NCBI RefSeq assembly: GCF_009765985.1 | Contig: NZ_LMUM01000034.1 | Span: forward strand, 97,508 to 161,507 | Origin: Acidobacterium sp. S8 | GTDB lineage: Bacteria; Acidobacteriota; Terriglobia; Terriglobales; Acidobacteriaceae | DNA length: 64,000 nt | Direction: 5' to 3' | Part shown: positions 36,429 through 46,327 of the stretch, one piece after another | Position numbering within the stretch: position 1 is the stretch's first letter | Layout: each line of letters begins with the position of its first letter | Made by a program: the position numbers and the translations under genes | Notes under the pieces: generated by a model | Databases searched by the model: none | What the model was told of the DNA's origin: nothing | The model's input: only the letters and a program-made list of their open reading frames with translations

Positions 36429-38053
36429 TAGCGGGTCGCCTCGATGAACGTAACCTTGTTGATTTCCTTGAGCGTCGTAAATCCATTCCGCACGCGATCC
36501 AGCGCAGATTCGCGCAGAAACTGCATACCTTCCTGCTGTGCGAGCTTGCGGACTTCGGAGCTGGGCTTCTTCTCCAGAATGATTTCGCGGATCGGATCAG
36601 TGAGATCGAGCAGCTCGTGGATCGCCGTTCGTCCGCGATAACCGGTGCCCCCGCATTCAATGCAGCCCGCACCTTCGCGGAAATCGAAGTTGCGCCACTC
36701 GTCGAGATTGAGGCCGCTGGCGATCAGCGTCTCTTCATCGTGCTTCACCGAGCGGACACAGTATTCACATATGGTACGCACGAGACGTTGCGCGAGGATG
36801 CAGTTGAGCGCCGAGATGAAGTTGTACGGCTCGACGCCCATATTCAAAAAGCGGCCGAGCACGTCAAAGACGTTGTTTGCGTGGACGGTAGTGAAGACAA
36901 GGTGTCCGGTCAGCGCAGAGTTGATAGCGATCTGCGCCGTTTCCTGGTCGCGGATTTCGCCGACGAGAATCTTGTCCGGGTCGTGGCGCAGGATAGAGCG
37001 CAGTCCGCGCGCGAAAGTAAGACCTTTTTTCTCGTTGACGGGAATCTGCGTAACGCCGCGAATCTGGTATTCGACCGGGTCTTCGATGGTGATGATCTTG
37101 TCTTCTTCGCTCTTGATCTCGTTGAGCGCAGCGTAAAGTGTGGTGGTTTTGCCGGAGCCGGTCGGACCGGTAACGAGCACCATGCCGTAGGGCTCTTTGA
37201 TGTAGCGGCGGAAGCGGCGCAGATCTTCATCGGCGAAGCCAACAACATCAAGCGAGAGCTTGGTGAATTTCTCGCTCATGGACTCTTTATCGAGCACGCG
37301 AAGCACAGCGTTTTCGCCATGTACCGTAGGCATGACGGAGACGCGGAAGTCGATGAGACGCGTCTTGTACCGCACCCGGAAGCGGCCGTCCTGTGGCACG
37401 CGGCGCTCGGCGATATCGAGCTCGCTCATGACCTTGATACGCGAAAGAATCGTCGAGTGGTGCTCGCGTGCGATGGGGGCCATCGCCTGCTGCAGCACGC
37501 CGTCAATGCGGTACTTGACGATAACGGAGTCGTCGTAGGTCTCTATGTGGATATCGGAAGCGCGACGTTCGAGGGCTGTGAAGATCGTAGTGTCGACGAG
37601 GCGGATGATCGGGCTGATGTCTTCTTCTGAGGTCAGCTTTTCGATCGAGATGTTTTCGTCGGGATTGTCATCCCCGGAAAGAACATCGAAGGTCAAACCT
37701 TCAGAAGCCTCGTCGAGGACGCGCTGCGACTGCTCGGTTTTTTTGAGCAGATCGGTGATCTGCGAAAGGGTAGCCACGCGGGTGGAAATGCGCTGGCCGA
37801 GAAGGCTTGCGATTTCATCCAGCACCATCAGGCGGCTGGGGTCGCTCACGGCGATGACGAGCCGGTCCTCGTGCTGTTCGAGCGGCACGAAGTTGTAGCG
37901 GAACATCATGTCCACGGGCACGGTGCGGAAGAGATCGTGCTGAATGCGGAAGTTCTTGAGATCGACGAACTCACAACGATAGCGGATGGCGAGCGCCTGT
38001 GCGCGCGCTGTCTCGTCCTGCTCGATGGGAATGAATGCTGGTGCCTGTGCCAT
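36428..38053 (-). CDS. GspE/PilB-type secretion/assembly ATPase
   Basis: Walker A GPTGSGKTTTLYA; RSILRHDPDKILVGEIRDQETAQIAINSALTGHLVFTTVHAN; CEYC...CIECGGTGYRGR tetracysteine motif. Confidence 0.95.
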   Translation of the reverse strand: MAQAPAFIPIEQDETARAQALAIRYRCEFVDLKNFRIQHDLFRTVPVDMMFRYNFVPLEQHEDRLVIAVSDPSRLMVLDEIASLLGQRISTRVATLSQITDLLKKTEQSQRVLDEASEGLTFDVLSGDDNPDENISIEKLTSEEDISPIIRLVDTTIFTALERRASDIHIETYDDSVIVKYRIDGVLQQAMAPIAREHHSTILSRIKVMSELDIAERRVPQDGRFRVRYKTRLIDFRVSVMPTVHGENAVLRVLDKESMSEKFTKLSLDVVGFADEDLRRFRRYIKEPYGMVLVTGPTGSGKTTTLYAALNEIKSEEDKIITIEDPVEYQIRGVTQIPVNEKKGLTFARGLRSILRHDPDKILVGEIRDQETAQIAINSALTGHLVFTTVHANNVFDVLGRFLNMGVEPYNFISALNCILAQRLVRTICEYCVRSVKHDEETLIASGLNLDEWRNFDFREGAGCIECGGTGYRGRTAIHELLDLTDPIREIILEKKPSSEVRKLAQQEGMQFLRESALDRVRNGFTTLKEINKVTFIEATR

Positions 38054-38062
38054 AAAAATCCT

Positions 38063-39328
38063 TTACCGCTGGAACGTGCCTGCCTGGCTGAGCGAGAAGA
38101 TGGGGAGATAAAGCGCGATGAGAATAATAACCACTACAACACCCATCACGATAAGAATGGCAGGCTCGATCAGCGCGAGCGATGCCGTCAGAGCAGTCTG
38201 CACGTCTTCTTCAAAAAATTCCGCGACCGAATTCAGCATCTGCGGTAATGCGCCGGTCGATTCGCCTACCTCGATCATCTCCGTCGAAAGCTCGGGAAAG
38301 ACTTTGGTGCTAATGAGGCTTTTCGCGAGGCTCTTGCCTTCGCGCACGCTGCCTACAGACGAGAATACTGCTTTCGCGATGCGTTTGCTGGCGATCGATC
38401 TCGCGGCAGTTTCGAGCGACGGTACCAGGGGTAAGCCGCCGGAGAGCAGAGTCGAGAGCGTCCGGGAGAAGAGGGCGACCTGATACTTGAGCCAGATGTT
38501 GCCGAAGATGGGAAGCTTGATGCGGATGCCATCAATGCGGTCGGCGCCGGTTTCGGTCTTGCTCCAACGGTAAAGCAGATAGCCGATGATCGCTGCACAA
38601 GGCAGGATATAGAGGATATAGTGTTGCGCTCCGTTGCCTAAAGCGAGCAGAAAGAGCGTGATTGCCGGCAGTTTGGTGCCGATCTGGTCGTAGAGCAGGG
38701 CAAAACGCGGGACGACGAAGGTGATCAGGAAGATGAAGAGTCCGAAGACTAGTGTGATGAGCAGTGCCGGATAGACGAGCGAGGCCTGTAACTTCTTGCG
38801 GAATGTGAGGGATACGCGCTGGAACGACAGATAGCGGCCAAGCACCTCTTCCAGGTTGCCGCTGCGTTCACCTGCCAGAAGCGTCGTGGTGTAGATGAGC
38901 GGGAAGCCGCCCTGCGCCTCGAAAGCCGAGGAGATGGATTCGCCAGTGCGTACACGCGCCGAAACGTTCTGTAATTGCGCAGAAAACGTCGGATTTTTCT
39001 GGTTTTTTGCCAGCATTTCGAGCGAGCTGAGGATCGGGAGACCAGCCCGGATCAGGGTTAGAAATTGCTGGTTAAATATAAGAAATGTTTCGAGTTTCGC
39101 CCGTTTTCGGCCGCCGCCGGCGAGGCCGCGGGGCTTGACCGAATAAACATAATATCCGGCTTGCGAAAATCGCTGGCGCAATTCTTCGGCTGAGGCAGCG
39201 GACTGGATCTGTTCCTGTACGCGCCCGCGCTCATCGGCCAGCTTGATGACGAATTCTGCCATTCTTTTCCACGATACCAGTTTGCAGGCCGGGAAATCCC
39301 CCGAAAACCCGGCCTGCCGTGTTTCCAT
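38063..39328 (-). CDS. GspF/PilC-type inner-membrane platform protein
   Basis: FLIFNQQFLTLIRAGLPILSSLEMLAKNQKN...EVGESTGALPQMLNSVAEFFEEDVQTALTASLALIEPAILIVMGVVVVII. Confidence 0.95.
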   Translation of the reverse strand: METRQAGFSGDFPACKLVSWKRMAEFVIKLADERGRVQEQIQSAASAEELRQRFSQAGYYVYSVKPRGLAGGGRKRAKLETFLIFNQQFLTLIRAGLPILSSLEMLAKNQKNPTFSAQLQNVSARVRTGESISSAFEAQGGFPLIYTTTLLAGERSGNLEEVLGRYLSFQRVSLTFRKKLQASLVYPALLITLVFGLFIFLITFVVPRFALLYDQIGTKLPAITLFLLALGNGAQHYILYILPCAAIIGYLLYRWSKTETGADRIDGIRIKLPIFGNIWLKYQVALFSRTLSTLLSGGLPLVPSLETAARSIASKRIAKAVFSSVGSVREGKSLAKSLISTKVFPELSTEMIEVGESTGALPQMLNSVAEFFEEDVQTALTASLALIEPAILIVMGVVVVIILIALYLPIFSLSQAGTFQR

Positions 39329-39383
39329 TCTTAGGTGCTGCTAATCAGACGCAACCGGCGTGTGGTTCGCTCAAATTCTGCTT

Positions 39384-39425
39384 CGCCCACTCTTTCGCAT
39401 AAGCGCGAAAGAATAGGGCGCCCGG
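39384..39425. repeat. Intergenic repeat family A (inverted-repeat element), divergent copy
   Basis: cgcccactctttcgcataagcgcgaaagaatagggcgcccgg. Confidence 0.6.
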
Positions 39426-39450
39426 TTCTTGGGTCCTGCGCCTGACTGGA

Positions 39451-39487
39451 GATTCTTCATTCCGCTTCGCTTCATTCAGAATGACGG
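39451..39487. repeat. Intergenic repeat family B
   Basis: gattcttcattccgcttcgcttcattcagaatgacgg. Confidence 0.65.
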
Positions 39488-39518
39488 CGTGCTGCCAGGG
39501 GTACCCCTCCCCGTTTTG

Positions 39519-39600
39519 TACGGAGATTTTTTATTTTCAGTGGTTTACAAGGCATAGCATCTACGGAGATCTTTTGTTTTCTATGAGTTGCGAAGGATAG
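39519..39600. repeat. Imperfect tandem direct repeat, about 39 nt unit, 43 nt period
   Basis: tacggagattttttattttcagtggtttacaaggcatag / tacggagatcttttgttttctatgagttgcgaaggatag. Confidence 0.65.
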
Positions 39601-39694
39601 AGAAGCTGCTCCGACGATTTTGTCCGCTCCTTACTACTATTTACCAATTTGGGCAGTAATTATCGGCAATGCTATGTCGTTGTTGATGCTCGAT

Positions 39695-40807
39695 TTAGCG
39701 GACTGAAGGGGTTGACACCACTCCATTGCCTGCGGATGGCAGGGCGCCTAATTTTGCGATTCGCCCTTTCGGGCCGACAATCCATGGAAGGCTGAGGGCG
39801 TTCCAGTTGTCGTTGTCGAGTGGCTTCCAGGTTTTGCCGTCGTCGTAGCTGATATCGGAGCCGCTGGTTCCTGCGGCGATCCATGCTTGAGCGTCTGCGT
39901 CCCAGGCGACGGTAGAACGGTAGCCGTGCGGCGGTTTCGTGGCGGCAGTCCAATGTTGGCCCCCGTCGGTGGTCCAAGCGGCGGTTCCGTTGGATTCGTC
40001 CGGCTTGGTGTAGTCGCCTCCTACGGCTACAGCGATAGTCTTGTCTGCATTCATTGCAATCGAGAAAATTCCCGCCGAAGCCGTGGTTCCAGCCATGGGC
40101 AGCTTCTTCTTTTCAAAGAGCAAGGATTTTTCAAAGCAGGTTGCTGGGCTCATTTGTGCCGTAATTGATGTACAGACACTGTCCCCAGTATAGAGATAGG
40201 GACCGTCTGGTCCGCTTGTCCCAAACCATGGCACATGGGAGGGGCCATACAGAAGCGCCGAATTACTGGCTGCAAAAGCTCCGATCCTAACCTTGCCGAT
40301 ATCAAGGTTCGCTGTGTTGACGCGATCCCATGTTTTCCCAGCGTCCAGGGTAAAAAGCAGTACGAGTCTGTCTTTTACCGGGTCACCCAGAGCAAATCCG
40401 TGGTCTTGATCCTCAAACGCCAACGCGTCCCAGAAGCCGCCCTTGTCTGGGTTGGTGTAGAGCAGTGTCCAGTGGGAGCAGCCGTCCGTTGTCTTGTAGA
40501 GGCGGGACTGGTCGCCGGGGCCGCTGGACATGACGATGGCGGTGTTGGCGTCCCAGGCCCAGATGCCGCGGAAGTCGAGCTTTTCCGCTCCCGGCGGCAT
40601 GGCGCAGCTTTGCCACATGTAGCCGCTGTCCTCGGTGCGCAGGACAATGCCGTCGGTTCCGCTGGCCCAGGCTACTCCGCCGCCGACGGCATGGATGCCG
40701 CGCAGACTGGCCGTGGTGCCGCTGTTCTGCATCTCCCATGGGCCGGATTTCTCGGTTTGCGCGCTGGCGGTGAGGGTGATGGCGAGGAGCATGGCGGCGG
40801 CTTTCAT
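39695..40807 (-). CDS. Secreted beta-propeller (YCF48/sialidase-like) protein
   Basis: Repeated GIHAVGGGVAWASGTDGIVLRTEDSGYMWQ / RLYKTTDGCSHWTLLY / TLDAGKTWDRVN / AWTTDGGQHWTAAT / SYDDGKTWKPL units. Confidence 0.8.
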   Translation of the reverse strand: MKAAAMLLAITLTASAQTEKSGPWEMQNSGTTASLRGIHAVGGGVAWASGTDGIVLRTEDSGYMWQSCAMPPGAEKLDFRGIWAWDANTAIVMSSGPGDQSRLYKTTDGCSHWTLLYTNPDKGGFWDALAFEDQDHGFALGDPVKDRLVLLFTLDAGKTWDRVNTANLDIGKVRIGAFAASNSALLYGPSHVPWFGTSGPDGPYLYTGDSVCTSITAQMSPATCFEKSLLFEKKKLPMAGTTASAGIFSIAMNADKTIAVAVGGDYTKPDESNGTAAWTTDGGQHWTAATKPPHGYRSTVAWDADAQAWIAAGTSGSDISYDDGKTWKPLDNDNWNALSLPWIVGPKGRIAKLGALPSAGNGVVSTPSVR

Positions 40808-40839
40808 CGTGGTTCAAGGATATTTGATTTTGGAAGGTG

Positions 40840-40906
40840 GACCGGGGCTGAAGCCCCTCTTTTTGCGTGGCGGGATTCACCGGGCAAAAGCCCGGTGCTT
40901 CTACCC
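40840..40906. repeat. Intergenic repeat family C (gggctgaagccc-type)
   Basis: accggggctgaagcccct ... caccgggcaaaagcccggtgcttctaccc. Confidence 0.55.
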
Positions 40907-40976
40907 TCTCGTCTTTCTGGGCCAATCCGATGTCTGAGAAGGCGATGGGTGTTTTGTCGCTTTGGAAGTGACTGCG

Positions 40977-41015
40977 ATCCCACCCTTTCGCCTTCGGCTC
41001 AGAATGGGGCACCCG
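40977..41015. repeat. Intergenic repeat family A
   Basis: atcccaccctttcgccttcggctcagaatggggcacccg. Confidence 0.65.
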
Positions 41016-41070
41016 GCTTTGCTTTTCTGGTTGAAGGTTTGGGCGATCATGCCTGCCGGGGTATTTCATG

Positions 41071-41104
41071 GATTCTTCGTCGCTGCGCTCCTCAGAATGA
41101 CGGC
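41071..41104. repeat. Intergenic repeat family B
   Basis: gattcttcgtcgctgcgctcctcagaatgacggc. Confidence 0.65.
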
Positions 41105-41136
41105 CTGAGGTTTGATTATGAATTTGGTTTGGTTAG

Positions 41137-41190
41137 GAAAAAGAAAGGCCCGCCAGCCGGAGTGCGAACTGCACATGGCTGACGGGCGGG
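41137..41190 (-). terminator. Rho-independent terminator for the GH3 gene
   Basis: Reverse strand: cccgcccgtcagcc...ggctggcgggcctttcttttt. Confidence 0.65.
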
Positions 41191-41220
41191 AGAAGTGTCG
41201 GAGACTCCTTGAAAGTTTAC

Positions 41221-43470
41221 TTAGTGGATGTCGAGGCTACCCTTCAGCGGGGTTTCCGCTGAGGACGGGCCGGCGACGATCTTGTACTTGCCGGAGAGCA
41301 GCTGCCAGCTTTCTTTCTGCTCGTCGAAGATCGAGATCACCTGCGGATCGACGGTGATGGTGACGGTCTTCGATTCGCCGGGAGATAGATCGACGCGCTC
41401 AAAGCCGACGAGGTGCTTGAAGGACTCGTCAGATTTATCGGGAAGTGTGGCGTAGACTTCGGCAATTTCGGTTCCGGAGCGCTTGCCAGTGTTCTTTACC
41501 TTGAAGGACACGGTCTTCTGATCGCTGTCTGTCTTCAGATCAGAATAAGAGAAGCTGGTGTAGGAGAGCCCATAGCCGAAGGGGAAGAGCGGCTGCTTGT
41601 GCTCGGCTTCGTACCACTTGTATCCCACCTTCACACCTTCGTCATAGCTGACGCTGTACTTCGATTCGGCATGGGTGCGGCCATTGACAGCGCCTGTGCC
41701 CTGGCCTTCGTCCTCTTTGGTCAAAGGCGCGATGGTGGGACGCGGCAGATCGGCTTCACTCTTCGGGAAGGTCATGGCGAGCTTGCCTGAAGGGTTGACC
41801 TCTCCGGTGAGAACGTTGGCGAGTGCGATGTGACCGCTGGTGCCTGCGTACCAGGCTTCGACTACGCCACTGACATTGTCGAGCCACGGCATGGTGACGG
41901 CTGTGCCGGATTCAAGGACGACGATGGTGTGCGGATTGGCGGCGGCGATCTTTTCGATCAGCGCATCCTGATTGTCGGGCAGTGAGAGCGAGGGTAGGTC
42001 CATGCCTTCAGAGATCCACTGGTAGGCGAAGACGATAGCTACGTCAGAGCTCTTGGCCAGCGATGCAGCGGAGTCGAGGTCCTGACCATCGTTGTACTCG
42101 ATCTTGGTGCTGGGCAGCTTTTCGCGCAGCGCCTTGAGTGGTGAGGTGGGGAACCAGATGTGTTCCTGCCAGTGGGTTGAGCCCTGTCCTGGAGGCATGA
42201 TGGCGTTGCCGCCTGGAGGATCGACCTGCGCGGAGCCGCCACCGGAGATCATGCCAACGTCGGCATGGCCGCCGATGAGGGCGATGCTGTGAATCTTACC
42301 GGAGTTGAGGGGCAGGATGCTCTTGTCATTCTTGAGCAGGACGATGCTCTGCTCTTCGATGTGCTGCGCGACTTCAAAGCCGTGGCGCACGTCGACTACG
42401 CCCTTCTCGCCGGGGTTATCAACAAGACCATCGGCAAATATGGAGCGGAGAACGCGGCGTGCATGGTCGTCAATTTCAGACTGCGGCACGCGGCCTGCTT
42501 CGACGGCTTCCTTGAGCTTGGGGCCGAAGAAGTCGCCCATGGGCTCCTCGTTGTCGAGACCTGCAGCGGATGCCTTCTCGGTGCTGTGCGTGCCACCCCA
42601 GTCGGAGACGACGAAGCCTGGAAACTTCCACTGATCTTTGAGGACGGTGGTGAGGGTGTATTTATTTTCGCAGGCGTAGTCGCCATTGATGCGGTTGTAG
42701 GAGCACATGACGGCGCCGGGGTCAGCGATCTGGATGCCAATGTGGAAGGCGAGAAGGTCGCTTTCCTGCATGGCGCGATGCGAGATGGTGGCGTTGACGA
42801 TGTTGCGGCCGGTTTCCTGATCGTTGATGGCGTAGTGCTTGATGTCGCCGATGACGTGCTCGGCCTGTTCGCACTTCATGAGGTTGCCAACGAGCGTTCC
42901 GGCCAGGAGCGGATCTTCGCCCATGTACTCAAAGCTGCGTCCGTTGCGGGGCTCGCGGGTGAGGTTGACGCCGCCGCCGAGGGTCATGTTGTAGCCCTGG
43001 GCGCGCAGTTCGCTGCCGATGACCTGACCGAAGCTGCAAGCTGCCTGCGGGTTCCAGCTGGAGGCTGCGCCGAGGTTGGAGGGAAGCGCGGTGGAGTAGC
43101 GGCCATTCTCGCCGCTGCTGCGGACGCCATAGGCGGCGTCGGACATATAGATGTTGGGGATGCCGAGGCGCTCCGGTCCGACAGTCATGCCCGCTCCGCC
43201 ATTGGCCTGCGAGGTGAGAGGCATCTGCCAGTTAGGCGTGTGGGGCATGCCATTGCCGTGCAGCAGATCGATCTTTTCATCGAGCGTCATCTGCTTGAGG
43301 ACGAGCTCGGCACGCTCGTCTGGCGAGAGGCTTTTGTTCATCCACGGCTGGTTCTGGACGTCGGGGGCTTTTTGATGGTGCTTCTGCGCCTGCATTGGCG
43401 CGGCTGGCGTGAGCATGGTGAAAATGCCGGCGGCCAGGGGCAGGCATTTTATGAACGTACGAATCCGCAT
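41221..43470 (-). CDS. Glycoside hydrolase family 3 (beta-glucosidase-like)
   Basis: GH3 N-domain with FVVSDWGGTHSTEKASAAGLDNEEP nucleophile motif; C-terminal fibronectin III-like FPFGYGLSYTSFSYSDLK. Confidence 0.95.
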   Translation of the reverse strand: MRIRTFIKCLPLAAGIFTMLTPAAPMQAQKHHQKAPDVQNQPWMNKSLSPDERAELVLKQMTLDEKIDLLHGNGMPHTPNWQMPLTSQANGGAGMTVGPERLGIPNIYMSDAAYGVRSSGENGRYSTALPSNLGAASSWNPQAACSFGQVIGSELRAQGYNMTLGGGVNLTREPRNGRSFEYMGEDPLLAGTLVGNLMKCEQAEHVIGDIKHYAINDQETGRNIVNATISHRAMQESDLLAFHIGIQIADPGAVMCSYNRINGDYACENKYTLTTVLKDQWKFPGFVVSDWGGTHSTEKASAAGLDNEEPMGDFFGPKLKEAVEAGRVPQSEIDDHARRVLRSIFADGLVDNPGEKGVVDVRHGFEVAQHIEEQSIVLLKNDKSILPLNSGKIHSIALIGGHADVGMISGGGSAQVDPPGGNAIMPPGQGSTHWQEHIWFPTSPLKALREKLPSTKIEYNDGQDLDSAASLAKSSDVAIVFAYQWISEGMDLPSLSLPDNQDALIEKIAAANPHTIVVLESGTAVTMPWLDNVSGVVEAWYAGTSGHIALANVLTGEVNPSGKLAMTFPKSEADLPRPTIAPLTKEDEGQGTGAVNGRTHAESKYSVSYDEGVKVGYKWYEAEHKQPLFPFGYGLSYTSFSYSDLKTDSDQKTVSFKVKNTGKRSGTEIAEVYATLPDKSDESFKHLVGFERVDLSPGESKTVTITVDPQVISIFDEQKESWQLLSGKYKIVAGPSSAETPLKGSLDIH

Positions 43471-43712
43471 GTTGTTCCCTCAGGGTTTTCGATTGCGTGG
43501 CCATGCTAAAAGCATGGAAATACGATCGTCAAGCTCAAACGATTTAGTAAAACCGGAAAATTGATTTGCGTCGAAGGCTAATTGGAGTCAATCGTTTGTC
43601 TTGGAAGACAGTTCAGGTTAGCACGGCGGAGATGTCTTCACTGTCATACGGCGGTGAATTTGGGATAGCATCATCTTGCCCAAGATAAGCTTGTTTCCGT
43701 GGGGGAAGACCG

Positions 43713-46136
43713 ATGCAGATACTCCTGCAAGACCTGCGCTATGCCTTTCGCCAGCTACGCAAGAATCCTGGCTTTGCTCTGACGGCGATATTGACGCTGG
43801 CTCTCGGAATTGGCGCGACGACAGCTGTTTTCAGCGTGGCTTATGGCGTGCTGATCGATCCGTTTCCGTATAAGGACGTGCATACGCTGGCTACGCCGAA
43901 GCTCTGCTCTTCGGAGTGGCCGTGGGGCTGCGGGTGGAATGTGTATACGGGCGCGCAGTTCAACGAGATTGCGCAGAAGACCGATATCTTCAGCGGCGTA
44001 ACGGCTTCGACGATCAGCAATGTGGTGCTGACGGGAGGCGCGGAGCCGCAGCGGATTCGGGGCAATTACGTTACGGCGAATACGTTTGACGTGCTGGGTG
44101 TGCAGCCGATTCTCGGACGGGCGTCGACGGAGAACGACGTGCTGCCGGGTCATGGAGAGGTGGCTCTGCTGAGCTATCGGTATTGGCAGGCACACTACGG
44201 CGGGAATCGCTCGGTGCTGGGTAAGGTGCTGACGCTGGATGGGCATCCATGCACGGTGATTGGAGTCATGCCACCGCGGTTTCTGTGGCGCGGCGGGGAC
44301 GTGTATCTGCCCATTCAAATTACGAATGAGCGTGAGGTACATGGGCAGCACTTTTTCGCGCTGGTAGGACGGCTGAAGCCGGGTGTAACGGATGCGCAGG
44401 CAACGGCTGAGCTGGCGCCGATCTTTGCTGATTTTGCGAAGACCGATCCGCATGGATATCCGAAGGATCTCCGCCTGGGGATTATGCCGTTCGACCAGAT
44501 GTTTCAGTCAGGACTGGCGAGCACGCTTTATCTGCTGTTGGGCGCGGTGGGTGTGCTGCTGCTGATTGCATGCGTGAATGTGTCGAGCCTGCTGCTGGCA
44601 AGGGCGGTATATCGTGAGCATGAATTTGTAGTACGGGCTGCGATTGGGGCTTCGCGAATGCGGCTGGTGCGGTATGCGCTTACCGAGTCGCTGCTGCTGG
44701 CTGCGGTCGCGATGCCGGTGGCTCTGGGATTCGCCTATGCCGGGCTGCAGGCCACGCTGAGGATTGTGCCGGCGGAAACGATTCCGGATGAAGCGGTAGT
44801 GACGATGAATGTGCCGGTGCTGCTGGTGTCGATTGGCATAGCGCTGGCGACGGTGCTGATCTTCGGGCTGGCTCCGGCATGGCACAGCGCGAATCCGAGA
44901 TTGGCGGCGGTGTTGAACAGCGTACGCTCTTCGGGGAGCAGGGCGCAGCGGCGACTGTTGAGCGGCTTTGTGGTGACAGAGGTTGCGTTGTCGCTGGTGT
45001 TGCTCATCCTGGCGGGGCTGATGGTGCGCTCGCTGATGGCGGTTGAAAATGCTCCGGTGCCATTTTCTCCGGATCACACGCTGATGATGCGGATTCCGCT
45101 GACGGATGAGCGGTATCCAACCGCGGAGCGTCGAGCGCAGTTCTTCCGCGAATTGACGGAGAAGGTGCGCTCGCTGCCGGGCGTGAAGAATGCAACGATA
45201 GATGATGCGTTTCCTCTTATGGACATGTATGGAGACCATGTGCAGATAGCGGGACAGCCAGTGGATAAGCGCTTTACGAATATTCATCTGACCGACGCGG
45301 TGTATACGCAGATGGCGGGCCGCAGGATTCTGCAGGGGCATGCTCTGGATGAGCGGGAGATTGAGGAAAAAGCGCATGAGATCGTGGTAACGGAGAATTT
45401 CGCCAAGCGCTATTTCAGCGGTCAGAATGTGCTGGGGCGGACGGTGCATCTGCCGGAGTTTCAGCCAGACGGGAAGAACAAATTGCAGGACGATGCCTTT
45501 ACGGTTGTGGGCGTGATGGATGACCTGCCGCTCTTTGCCGGGTTCCGCGAGGATTATCCGCATATCTTTATGCCGTACACGATTGCGCCGGAGGCGGACA
45601 GCGCGCTGATTGTGGAGACGGCAGTGCCTGCGGATGACCTGATGAATGCTGTGCGGCAGGCGGTCTATTCGATCGACAAGGACCAGCCGATTGTTGCTGC
45701 CATGAGTCTGCGGCAGATGCTGGATATGTATGGATATGCGGGGCCACGGTTTGCGCTGGCGTTGTTTGGGACCTTTGCGGCAGCGGCGCTGGTGCTCTCA
45801 CTGGTTGGGATTTATGGGGTGCTGTCGTTTGTGACTTCGCAGCGTACGCAGGAGATCGGGATTCGCATGGCATTGGGCGCCGATCGAGGCAAAGTGATGT
45901 GGATGGTGCTGCGCCATGCGTGTGTGCTGGCGCTGCTCGGAGTCGCTGCAGGCTTGCCGTTGGCATTTTTTGCCGGACGCTTTGCCAAGGACGAGCTGAT
46001 CAACACTTCGCAGCATGATCCGGTCGCGATTTTGGTGGCGGTGTGCATTCTGCCGCTGCTGGCTGTGGCGGGAACATGGCTGCCTGCGCGGCGGGCTGCG
46101 GGAATCGATCCGGTCAAGGCGCTGCGAGCGGAGTGA
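43713..46136 (+). CDS. ABC transporter permease, ADOP type (MacB/FtsX-like)
   Basis: MQILLQDLRYAFRQLRKNPGFALTAILTLALGIGATTAVFSVAYGVLI; paralogous to 11261-13684. Confidence 0.92.
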   Translation: MQILLQDLRYAFRQLRKNPGFALTAILTLALGIGATTAVFSVAYGVLIDPFPYKDVHTLATPKLCSSEWPWGCGWNVYTGAQFNEIAQKTDIFSGVTASTISNVVLTGGAEPQRIRGNYVTANTFDVLGVQPILGRASTENDVLPGHGEVALLSYRYWQAHYGGNRSVLGKVLTLDGHPCTVIGVMPPRFLWRGGDVYLPIQITNEREVHGQHFFALVGRLKPGVTDAQATAELAPIFADFAKTDPHGYPKDLRLGIMPFDQMFQSGLASTLYLLLGAVGVLLLIACVNVSSLLLARAVYREHEFVVRAAIGASRMRLVRYALTESLLLAAVAMPVALGFAYAGLQATLRIVPAETIPDEAVVTMNVPVLLVSIGIALATVLIFGLAPAWHSANPRLAAVLNSVRSSGSRAQRRLLSGFVVTEVALSLVLLILAGLMVRSLMAVENAPVPFSPDHTLMMRIPLTDERYPTAERRAQFFRELTEKVRSLPGVKNATIDDAFPLMDMYGDHVQIAGQPVDKRFTNIHLTDAVYTQMAGRRILQGHALDEREIEEKAHEIVVTENFAKRYFSGQNVLGRTVHLPEFQPDGKNKLQDDAFTVVGVMDDLPLFAGFREDYPHIFMPYTIAPEADSALIVETAVPADDLMNAVRQAVYSIDKDQPIVAAMSLRQMLDMYGYAGPRFALALFGTFAAAALVLSLVGIYGVLSFVTSQRTQEIGIRMALGADRGKVMWMVLRHACVLALLGVAAGLPLAFFAGRFAKDELINTSQHDPVAILVAVCILPLLAVAGTWLPARRAAGIDPVKALRAE

Positions 46137-46327
46137 GCGTTATCTTTTGGGAATTCGTGCGTCTGTCATTTTGAACAGGACGGCTGCCGATTGCCTCGAT
46201 CTTGCTTAAGCCCACATCTCTTCAAGATGTCGGTTATCGGAGGGCACGCTGAGGGGAATCCGATGAGGTTCACCAGAGCAAGCGTCTTTCGGACTGCATC
46301 AGAATCTTTTCTTTCGGAGGCATTTTT

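Noticed and set aside
36317-37630. 437-aa plus-strand ORF antisense to the GspE/PilB gene
   Set aside because: Opposite strand has Walker A/B and tetracysteine motifs; the antisense ORF is a codon-bias artefact.
42265-43509. 414-aa plus-strand ORF antisense to the GH3 gene
   Set aside because: Mirror of a well-supported GH3 coding frame; no domain or RBS recognised.
44508-45563. 351-aa minus-strand ORF antisense to the second ADOP permease
   Set aside because: Arg/His/Gln-rich shadow ORF with no recognisable domain.
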